This document shows, piece after piece, positions 9,208 to 15,314 of a stretch of DNA of 64,000 nucleotides; positions within the stretch are counted from its first letter, which is position 1, and each line of letters starts with the position of its first letter. Made by a program: the position numbers and the translations under genes. The notes under the pieces are model-generated. The model was not told the origin of the DNA and made no database searches. It saw only the letters and a list, made by a program, of their open reading frames with translations. Origin of the DNA: Verrucomicrobiota bacterium (GTDB lineage: Bacteria; Verrucomicrobiota; Verrucomicrobiia; Opitutales; Opitutaceae); NCBI GenBank assembly GCA_030601755.1, contig JAUWBF010000008.1, forward strand, positions 1 to 64,000, read 5' to 3'.

Positions 9208-9993
9208 ATGCCCGACCCGAACGACCGCCGCCCGCGCGACATGGACCGCGCCTACTGGGACGACGTCGCCGACACCTATGAGGACGAGATCTTCAGCGTG
9301 CGCGACCACGACACCGCCGGCCTCATCGAGGAGCGCGTCACGCGCCTGGCCGACGTCAATCACACCGCCGCCGACCTTGGCTGTGGCATCGGCAAGTTCA
9401 CGCCGCTGCTCGCGCGCAATTTCGGTGCGGTGCACGCCTGCGACCTCTCCGAAAAGCTGCTCGCGCGCGCGCGTCGTGTCTGCCGCGGGTTTGCCAACGT
9501 CGACTTTCGCCAGACCGACCTCGGCGCGGAGCCGCATCCCTTCGAGCCCGTGGACTTCGTGTTGTGCGTCAACGTGCTCATCATGGCCTCGCTCGACATT
9601 CGCCTCCGCGCGCTGCGCGCCGTGACCGCGCAGGTGAAGCACGGCGGCCATCTGTTGCTCGTCGTGCCCTCGACGGAGTCGATGCTCTACACGCGCTTTC
9701 GCATGGTCGATTGGTCATTGCGCGACGGATACGACTGTGAGACGGCGGTGCGCGAGAACCTGCCGCGCGCCGGCTCGCTGCGCTCGCTCTACCAAGGCGT
9801 GCGTGCCATCGAGGGCGTGCCGACCAAGCACTACCTGCGCGAAGAGCTGCAGGTGTTGTTGGGCGACCACCAGATGGAGGTCCTCGAGACGCGCAAACTC
9901 ACCTATCCCTGGACCACCGAGTTCGACGACCCGCCCGACTGGCTCGGCTCCCCACTCCCCTGGGACTGGCTCGTCCTCGCCCGCCGCACCTGA
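9208..9993 (+). CDS. Class I SAM-dependent methyltransferase
   Basis: From the ATG at 9208 this is a 261-residue Rossmann-fold methyltransferase. Motif I is ADLGCGIGKFTPLLA (about residues 54-68). An acidic residue follows at the next strand (HACDLSEKLL), with the VDFVLCVNVL post-motif and a typical HGGHLLLVVPS strand. The N-terminal segment MDRAYWDDVADTYEDEI is the usual lead-in of methyltransferase families 11/25. The substrate cannot be told from sequence. A longer in-frame extension upstream is Arg-rich and looks non-coding. It precedes the first copy of a 32-bp hairpin repeat, which may act as its terminator. Confidence 0.88.
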   Translation: MPDPNDRRPRDMDRAYWDDVADTYEDEIFSVRDHDTAGLIEERVTRLADVNHTAADLGCGIGKFTPLLARNFGAVHACDLSEKLLARARRVCRGFANVDFRQTDLGAEPHPFEPVDFVLCVNVLIMASLDIRLRALRAVTAQVKHGGHLLLVVPSTESMLYTRFRMVDWSLRDGYDCETAVRENLPRAGSLRSLYQGVRAIEGVPTKHYLREELQVLLGDHQMEVLETRKLTYPWTTEFDDPPDWLGSPLPWDWLVLARRT

Positions 9994-10049
9994 GCCCGCA
10001 GGCTAATCCGCAGCCCTCGACGCGCCCGATCGCGCCCGCCGCGGCCCTT

Positions 10050-10081
10050 GAAAAAGACTAACGTAGCTGGTTAGTTTTTTT
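10050..10081 (+). repeat. First copy of a 32-bp direct repeat that forms a hairpin
   Basis: This 32-bp sequence is identical to 10501-10532. It folds as ACTAAC (10056-10061) pairing with GTTAGT (10070-10075), with flanking A-run and T-run (seven T), so it also looks like an intrinsic terminator. It ends two bases before the ATG of the small gene at 10084 and lies 56 nt after the methyltransferase stop. Confidence 0.9.
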
Positions 10082-10083
10082 CC

Positions 10084-10512
10084 ATGGAACGAACCCATTT
10101 GTCCACGAACTCCGCGGTCCGGCTGATGGAGGCCCTCGGACAGGCCGCGTTCGTCGCGGCCGAGGCCGGCGCGCTGCACGCCTACGAACAACTGCGGCCC
10201 AAACGCAAAGGCGGCTTCCGTCAACGGCGGCAACCCGGACAGGCCACCCCGCTGTGGAACGTGCTGGCCGCGGAACTGCGCGGCGAATTACGCGAACATG
10301 GAGCCAAGAAGCGGTTGGCCGATCATTTGGGCGTGCCGGCGCAACGCCTGAGCGAGTTCCTTAACGCTCGTCAGCCGCGACTGCCCGACGGCGAGGTGAC
10401 CCTGCGGTTGCTGCACTGGCTCAGCGAGCGCCAAGCCGGCCGCGACCCGACCCTCACCCTGCCGCGCAAACCCCTCGGCCGCCCCGGCAAACCGACCGCC
10501 GAAAAAGACTAA
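10084..10512 (+). CDS. Small HTH-like putative DNA-binding protein framed by identical hairpins
   Basis: This 142-residue basic protein has a helical N-terminal half (RLMEALGQAAFVAAEAGAL). Its central segment reads like a lambda-repressor/XRE helix-turn-helix: KKRLADHLGVPAQRLSEFLN, about residues 77-96, followed by LRLLHWLSERQ. The C-terminal tail PRKPLGRPGKP is proline/arginine-rich and resembles an AT-hook core (GRP). I infer DNA binding. No Shine-Dalgarno sequence is visible; the ATG directly follows the T-run of the first 32-bp repeat. The gene ends in GAA-AAA-GAC-TAA, and this stop codon lies inside the second repeat copy (10501-10532). The gene therefore sits exactly between two copies of one palindrome, suggesting autoregulation or a cassette-like unit. 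Confidence 0.75.
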   Translation: MERTHLSTNSAVRLMEALGQAAFVAAEAGALHAYEQLRPKRKGGFRQRRQPGQATPLWNVLAAELRGELREHGAKKRLADHLGVPAQRLSEFLNARQPRLPDGEVTLRLLHWLSERQAGRDPTLTLPRKPLGRPGKPTAEKD

Positions 10513-10533
10513 CGTAGCTGGTTAGTTTTTTTT
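10501..10533 (+). repeat. Second copy of the 32-bp hairpin repeat, containing the gene's stop codon
   Basis: It is identical to 10050-10081 over 32 bp, plus one extra T. The TAA stop of the preceding gene (10510-10512) forms part of the left arm ACTAAC, and the right arm GTTAGT runs into eight T. It would act as a terminator for the small HTH-like gene. Confidence 0.9.
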
Positions 10534-10587
10534 CGGGAAAACGGGCGGTGGGGCGCGAGATTCGGGGTTTCGGCTTTCGGGATTGTG

Positions 10588-10660
10588 AGTGGCACAGACA
10601 TTCTTGTCTGTGCTCCGAGCGCGACGTCGCACCTGCACAGACAGGAATGTCTGTGCCACG
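10588..10660. repeat. Two head-to-head hairpin repeats (BIME-like)
   Basis: Hairpin 1 is GCACAGACA-ttct-TGTCTGTGC (10592-10613) and hairpin 2 is GCACAGACA-ggaa-TGTCTGTGC (10635-10656). The outer parts (GTGGCACAGACATTC and its complement) make the whole unit one large inverted repeat. It lies between two convergent genes. A short Cys/Ser-coding-looking tandem (CGGCTGTCCG-type, about 10690-10725) follows it. Nothing else is seen in this 247-bp gap. Confidence 0.85.
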
Positions 10661-10780
10661 CGTGGCGGGTGCGTGCGTCCGATGGCGATTCGGCTGTCCG
10701 GCTGTCCGACTCTCCGGCTGTCTGTCCCTCGGCTCACGCCTCGGGCCACGACCGAGCGGGGTTTGGGCGGACTTTCGGCG

Positions 10781-11659
10781 TTACTCGTAGCGGGCGCTGC
10801 GGCCGAGGTAGCCGAGGGTGAAGATTTCCTTCCAGACCCGGTAGCGGCCTTCGTGGGTGATCTTGCCGTGTTCCTCGCGGAGGGCGCGGGGCTGGAGGAA
10901 ACCAAGCTCGGTGTTGATGCGCTCGAGGTCCTGCTGCTGTTCGTTGAGGTCGGAGAGGGGCTCGGTGGTCCAAGGGAGCACGAGCTCACCGGAGCGCGCC
11001 AGACGGTCACGGTGCCGGCGTAGCAGGCTGGCGAGGGAGCGGCACCAGGGGTTGCGCAGGACGTGCCAGCTTTCGGGGTAAAAACCGCCGAAGGGCAGGT
11101 AGAGGTTGTCGGTCACGTAACGGCGACCAGCCGCGGTGTGGCTGCTGAGGCTGGCGCAGAGTGAGACGGCGCCGTTGGCCTGAGGCAGGAAGGTGACCTG
11201 CAGCCGGATGCGGGCGTCGGCGTCCTGATAAACGCTGACGCGCAGCTGGTGCGCCGGGCTGATCTCGGCCTTGAGGGACTGCACGAGCTTGAAACCCTCG
11301 GCGCGGAGCCAGTCGCGTGTCTTGAGCAGGCGGGGGTTGGTGGGCCACTCGTCGCCGCCACGGTTTACGGTGAACTTGGGGAAGAGGGGCAGGGGGCTTA
11401 GGCTGAGGGCGTTGATGGCGAGCCAGTTGTAGATCGTCTCGGCGAGCATCCACAGCAGCGCGAAGACGAGCACGAGCACGGGGTAGGGACGGTCGCTCCA
11501 CTCGAGGTCCTGGAAGAGCGCGGCGAGACCGAGCGAGATCACGCCGGCGCGCAGCCAGCGATTGAGGATGGCGAGCACGGGGCTGGCGAGGCGCAGGTTG
11601 AGCTGCACCACGACGAGCGAGGCGATGATGAAGGCGAAGAGGACGTAGCGGGGATCCAT
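10781..11659 (-). CDS. Membrane-anchored protein of unknown function
   Basis: From the ATG at 11657-11659 this is a 292-residue protein. Three N-terminal membrane segments are visible: about residues 5-25 (YVLFAFIIASLVVVQL), 35-50 and 58-80 (VLVLVFALLWMLAETIYNWL). A soluble C-terminal region of about 200 residues follows, with RVSVYQDADARIRLQVTFLP and SDLNEQQQDLERINTELGFL. I do not recognise the family. The frame stays open much further upstream, across the dnaN terminator and into dnaN, but the terminator and the hydrophobic N-terminus support the internal start. It lies downstream of dnaN on the same strand. Confidence 0.8.
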   Translation of the reverse strand: MDPRYVLFAFIIASLVVVQLNLRLASPVLAILNRWLRAGVISLGLAALFQDLEWSDRPYPVLVLVFALLWMLAETIYNWLAINALSLSPLPLFPKFTVNRGGDEWPTNPRLLKTRDWLRAEGFKLVQSLKAEISPAHQLRVSVYQDADARIRLQVTFLPQANGAVSLCASLSSHTAAGRRYVTDNLYLPFGGFYPESWHVLRNPWCRSLASLLRRHRDRLARSGELVLPWTTEPLSDLNEQQQDLERINTELGFLQPRALREEHGKITHEGRYRVWKEIFTLGYLGRSARYE

Positions 11660-11663
11660 CGAC

Positions 11664-11694
11664 AAAAAGGCCGGGGCGACGGTGGCCCCGGCCG
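11664..11694 (-). terminator. Terminator of dnaN
   Basis: On the minus strand the arm GGCCGGGGC (from about 11693) pairs with GCCCCGGCC (to 11669), followed by five T (11668-11664). It lies 45 nt past the dnaN stop and just before the start of the next minus-strand gene. Confidence 0.88.
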
Positions 11695-11738
11695 GGAAAC
11701 AAGCGGATTTGGCGGGCTTTGGCGACGCTAGGCGGGCC

Positions 11739-12863
11739 TTAGCTGAGGCGGACCGGCATGATGACGCAGATGAAGCTCTCCAAGGTCTTGAAGACGCCCG
11801 GGCTGACCTCGTCCTTGAGCTCAAAGAAGACCTCGTCCTTGGTGAGGGCCTTGAGCGGGTCCATGACGAAGGTCGGGTTGAAGGCGACCTGCAGGTCGGG
11901 GCCGCTGTAGGCGATGGCCATGGATTCGTGGGCCTCGCCGAAGTCGGGGCTCTGCGCGGTGATCTCGAGCAGGTTGCTGGTGAGCTTGATCTTAACGGAG
12001 TTGGACTTCTCGGAGCAGACCAGCGCGGCGCGGTGCACACACTGGAGGAAGAGTTCGCGCTCGAGTTTGATGCGCTGGTGGGTCTCCTTGGGAATAACCT
12101 GTTGGTAATTCGGGTAATTTCCCTCAACCACCTTGGAGTAGAGGTAGATGGAGTCGACGAGACCGCTGTCGGCCTTATCGGCGGAGATCTGGAAGGAGGC
12201 GCGGCGGTCGTTGAACGAGACCTTCAGTTTCTCGCCCTTGTCGAGCATGCGCATGAGTTCGCCCACGGTCTTGGCCGGGAGGATGATGCTGCCAGCGGCG
12301 TCCTCGGGGACCTCAAGTTCCTTGGAGACGAGGGCGAGGCGACGGCCGTCGGTGGCGACGAGGGAGAGCTTGCCGTCGCGGAAGTTGAAATAGACGCCGT
12401 TGAGGATGTAGCGGGTCTCGTCGGAGGACTGGGCGTAGGCGACGCTCTTGAGCATCGCGGTGAGCTCGGCCTGCTCGAGGGTGAAGGTGCGGTCGTCGCC
12501 GAACTCGGGGAGCGGCGGGAACTCTTCCTTGCCGATGCCCATGATGCGGAAGGTGGAGCCGCCGGAGGTGAGCTTGACCTGGTGGTTGGGCGAGGCATCG
12601 ACCGAGACGTCGACGTTGGGCAGCTCGCGAACGATGGTGGAGAGGCGCTTGACGGGCAGGGTGACGGAACCGGGCTCCTTGACGTCGGCCTTGATGCGGG
12701 CGCGGATGCCGAGGTCGAGATTGGTGGTGGTGAGGGTGATGCTGTCCTTCTCCGCCTCGATCAGCACGTTGCTGAGGATGGGCATCGTGGCCTTGGAGCC
12801 GACGACGTTGAGCACCTGGGCGAGTCCGTTGCTGAAGTGATCGCGGTTGATCTTGAATTTCAT
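11739..12863 (-). CDS. dnaN: DNA polymerase III beta subunit (sliding clamp)
   Basis: The beta clamp is a ring that tethers DNA polymerase III to DNA. The 374-residue length is standard and covers three clamp domains. Family-typical sequence includes the start [58 protein letters not shown] and the C-terminal end IMPVRLS, where the clamp's conserved MPMR-like tail lies. The ATG is the only sensible start. No dnaA, recF or gyrB is adjacent, so the classical dnaA-dnaN order is not kept here. Its upstream gap is AT-rich. Confidence 0.98.
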   Translation of the reverse strand: MKFKINRDHFSNGLAQVLNVVGSKATMPILSNVLIEAEKDSITLTTTNLDLGIRARIKADVKEPGSVTLPVKRLSTIVRELPNVDVSVDASPNHQVKLTSGGSTFRIMGIGKEEFPPLPEFGDDRTFTLEQAELTAMLKSVAYAQSSDETRYILNGVYFNFRDGKLSLVATDGRRLALVSKELEVPEDAAGSIILPAKTVGELMRMLDKGEKLKVSFNDRRASFQISADKADSGLVDSIYLYSKVVEGNYPNYQQVIPKETHQRIKLERELFLQCVHRAALVCSEKSNSVKIKLTSNLLEITAQSPDFGEAHESMAIAYSGPDLQVAFNPTFVMDPLKALTKDEVFFELKDEVSPGVFKTLESFICVIMPVRLS

Positions 12864-13136
12864 GTGTGGGGAAGGGTGCGAATGTAGGTGTCCGCTGGAA
12901 GCTAAATTGAGGAAATCAACAAACGTTAAAAGAAAGCTGATTCAATAAGATATGTTATCCCTCTTCTTATGGTCTGCGAAAAACCCCAATAACCGGCCCG
13001 TTGTCAGAGGTAAAACGGGGGGCCGGAGCGTTGCGGAAAACGTCGCGGCGGGGGTGGGACAACCCAAGGGTTTTTCACAGGGTCAAAGTTGTTGGTCGGT
13101 TGTGCCGAGGTTGTTCCCAAAACGATTCACACCGGA
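12864..13136. other. AT-rich spacer upstream of dnaN
   Basis: In this 273-bp gap, 12900-12970 is clearly AT-richer than its surroundings. It contains TTATCC (12955-12960), and a TTTTTCACA lies at 13071-13079, one base from the DnaA-box consensus. An imperfect GC hairpin (arms around 12993-13003 and 13015-13025) lies in between. It must hold the dnaN promoter; no gene is seen. Confidence 0.45.
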
Positions 13137-14000
13137 TCAGGCCGTGACGCCGCGGCGGCGGAAGTGGCGGCCGAGTCCGTAGAAGATGTAGCCGAGGCAG
13201 ACGCCGAGCATGCCGTATTCCTTGAAGACGACGACGGTGGCGGCGACGCCGAGGATGAGCAGGAAGGTGACGAGGTTGGTGCGGGTCTGCAGGTCGATCT
13301 GTTTGCCGCTGGGGTAGCGCACGGTGCTGACCATGAGCACGGCGATGAGCACGAGCAGGACGGGCAGGCCGAGCGCCCAGCTTTGCAGGGAGCGGTCGTG
13401 GCGGGCGAGTTCGAGGAGGAAGAGCACGAGGGCGGCCACGGTGCCGGCGGCGGCCGGCACGGGCAGGCCGACGAAGTCCTTGTTGCCGGCGTTCTTCTCG
13501 TCGCGCTCGAGGAGCGGGTGGGTGATGACGTTGAAACGGGCGAGACGGATGGCGGCGCAGAGCAGGTAGATGAAGGCGAGCAGCCAGCCGATCTCGCGGA
13601 ACATCGGGTAGCCCTGGGTCGGTGAGAGGATGAGGAAGAACACCATCAACGCGGGGGCTAGGCCGAAGGAGACGACGTCGGCGAGCGAGTCGAACTCGGC
13701 ACCGAAGAGGGATTCGCGCCCGCCCATGCGGGCGAGGCGGCCGTCGAGGGCATCGAAGGCCATGGCGCCGAAGATGAGCCAGACGGCCTGCTTGAAGTAG
13801 GCGGTGGCGTCGGGCGGAATGCCGCCGGTGTCGGTGTAGCGGACGATGAAGTTGGCCTGGACGCAGCGGATGACGGCGGCGAACCCGCAGAACAGGTTGC
13901 CGGCGGTCATCAGGTTCGGGAGGAAGTAGATGCGGCTGGCCTGGCTGACGTGGTAGGGGTTGTCGCGTTCGTCGTCGCGGGGGACGTGAGGGTTCGCCAT
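13137..14000 (-). CDS. pssA: CDP-diacylglycerol--serine O-phosphatidyltransferase
   Basis: Phosphatidylserine synthase makes phosphatidylserine from CDP-diacylglycerol and L-serine at the inner membrane, the first committed step to phosphatidylethanolamine. The start at 13998-14000 gives 287 residues. The CDP-alcohol phosphotransferase signature DG-x2-AR-x8-G-x3-D-x3-D is intact: DGRLAR, then a GAEFDSLAD block at about residues 80-100. Around eight hydrophobic membrane segments follow. NLMTAGNLFCGF near the N-terminus is typical of PssA, as is the short basic end. A longer in-frame upstream extension is Ser/Pro-rich and is rejected. It is distinguished from PgsA by the PssA-type N-terminus. 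Confidence 0.93.
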   Translation of the reverse strand: MANPHVPRDDERDNPYHVSQASRIYFLPNLMTAGNLFCGFAAVIRCVQANFIVRYTDTGGIPPDATAYFKQAVWLIFGAMAFDALDGRLARMGGRESLFGAEFDSLADVVSFGLAPALMVFFLILSPTQGYPMFREIGWLLAFIYLLCAAIRLARFNVITHPLLERDEKNAGNKDFVGLPVPAAAGTVAALVLFLLELARHDRSLQSWALGLPVLLVLIAVLMVSTVRYPSGKQIDLQTRTNLVTFLLILGVAATVVVFKEYGMLGVCLGYIFYGLGRHFRRRGVTA

Positions 14001-14124
14001 GGCGGGAAGGTGTGGTAGGGCGGGGCGCGCGGTGTCGGCGGCGCGGGGAGGGAAGGGGGCGGAGGGAGTGGAGCTGGGCGCGGCGGCTGCGGTGGCGATG
14101 TTGGCGGCGTTGGCGGTGGATGGG

Positions 14125-14478
14125 TTACTTGGTGAGGGTTTCGAGATATTTCCAGAACTTGGAATGTTGCTCGACGAGCTGTTCCTCGGAGACGGGGAGC
14201 TTGTTGCGCAGGAGGAAGTCCTCGAGGGAGTTCTTGTGGAGAATATAGACGACGTGGAGCTGGGCGTCACCCAGCAGTTCGAAGTAGAAACGATGGGGGC
14301 CGGACCGGAGGCGGTAGAGGGGCTTGCCGGCGCGCACGAAGCGGCCGAGGGGTTCGCGCGGCGCGGAGATTTGCTCGGGCTTCAGGTTGCTGAGCGGGTC
14401 GATGGCCTCGAGTTGTTCGAGCGGGTCGAGTTTCTTGAGTTCGCCGAGGCTTTGTTCGGAAAAGGTGACCTGATACAT
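14125..14478 (-). CDS. RelE/ParE-fold protein without a visible antitoxin partner
   Basis: This 117-residue protein opens MYQVTFSEQSLGELKKLDP, the typical first strand and helix of RelE-superfamily toxins. It continues with GKPLYRLRSGPHRFYFELL (the central RelE strands with an R-x-R-x-G pattern) and LHVVYILHKNSLEDFLLR. A C-terminal extension (EEQLVEQHSKFWKYLE) is longer than in classical toxins. No small antitoxin gene is adjacent on either side. The neighbours are pssA and a DUF2959 lipoprotein, which look like core genes. It may be a domesticated RelE-fold protein rather than an active toxin. It is the upstream neighbour of pssA, with a 124-bp gap. Confidence 0.78.
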   Translation of the reverse strand: MYQVTFSEQSLGELKKLDPLEQLEAIDPLSNLKPEQISAPREPLGRFVRAGKPLYRLRSGPHRFYFELLGDAQLHVVYILHKNSLEDFLLRNKLPVSEEQLVEQHSKFWKYLETLTK

Positions 14479-14614
14479 GCGAAAAAAGGATGCCGGTTGA
14501 GTAAGGCGGGCGGGCCCTCGCGGGGCGCGGGTCGCGAGGGACGTAAAATTCCCGTCACGCTAGGTGGGTCGCGGGGTGCGGCAATGCTATTTGCCGCGGC
14601 GGCGGGGGCGCGGC

Positions 14615-15277
14615 TCAGGCGCCGTTTTGGATGGTGCGGATGAAGGCGTCGGCCTCCTTGATGGAGCGCTCCATGTCGGCGATCAGGCGCGAGACGTCGC
14701 GCTGGAGTTCGCGGCTGGTGGAGCCGAGGCCGGCGACGGCGCGGGCGTTGAGGTTGTGTTTGAGAAAGAGCACCTGGTCGCGCAGCAACGTCAGCACCGG
14801 GTCCATGCGGTCGGCGGCCGCGCTCATGGTCTTGGCCAGCGATTCGTAGCGGGCGCGGGTCTCGCGCAACTGGCGGGCGCTCTGGTCGCGCAGGGCGGGG
14901 CTGGCGTATTGGGCGAGCTCGGCGTCCCATTCGTCGAACAACGCGAGCGCCACGCTGTCGACCGACTTGATGCGATCGCGCACCTCCTTGGCGCGGTCCT
15001 CGCTGAGCTTCAGCTCGCGCGCGAGGCGATCGTAGCCCGCGGCGAGATCACCGGTGTCGACCTTGGTGACGGCGAGGAATTGCTCGAGCGCGCTGGAAAA
15101 CTGCACCTTGGCCTCCTGCTGCGATTCACGCGCGCTCTCGACGCGATCAGCGAGGATCTCGCGCTTCGGCGTGCCCAGCTTTTCCCGCACCGAATAGTAG
15201 GCGGAGGACTGGCAACCGGTGAAAACCGAAACGCCGGCTAATCCGGCGACCAACAACAGCAGTGCGCGTGAGATCAT
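14615..15277 (-). CDS. DUF2959-family lipoprotein
   Basis: This 220-residue protein has a lipoprotein signal, ending in FTGCQSSAYYSVREKLG. The mature part is almost wholly helical and matches the DUF2959 pattern I know: S-x-YY-x-x-x-E-x-x-G, then KREILADRVESARESQQEA, ALEQFLAVTKVD and KSVDSVALALFDEWDAEL. I infer a membrane-anchored coiled-coil protein in the periplasm. The function of the family is not established. It is transcribed alone on the minus strand and is divergent from the PAS-phosphatase gene, with 37 bp between their starts. Confidence 0.88.
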   Translation of the reverse strand: MISRALLLLVAGLAGVSVFTGCQSSAYYSVREKLGTPKREILADRVESARESQQEAKVQFSSALEQFLAVTKVDTGDLAAGYDRLARELKLSEDRAKEVRDRIKSVDSVALALFDEWDAELAQYASPALRDQSARQLRETRARYESLAKTMSAAADRMDPVLTLLRDQVLFLKHNLNARAVAGLGSTSRELQRDVSRLIADMERSIKEADAFIRTIQNGA

Positions 15278-15314
15278 GGGTGGAAAAACGAAGGGACCTG
15301 ATTAGCCTACTCGC

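Noticed and set aside
10690-10725. CGGCTGTCCG-type short tandem as a possible CRISPR or iteron array
   Set aside because: There are only three or four imperfect 9-10-bp units without regular spacers. No cas or rep genes are nearby.
10548-10790. Small plus-strand frames overlapping the hairpin repeats
   Set aside because: Their sequence is the translation of the palindromic repeats (CAQTFLSV / GTDILVCA type) and carries no conserved protein feature.
12864-13136. A confident call of the replication origin before dnaN
   Set aside because: Only imperfect DnaA-box-like words and one AT-rich patch are seen, dnaA is not adjacent, and no skew can be computed here. It is kept only as a low-interest finding.
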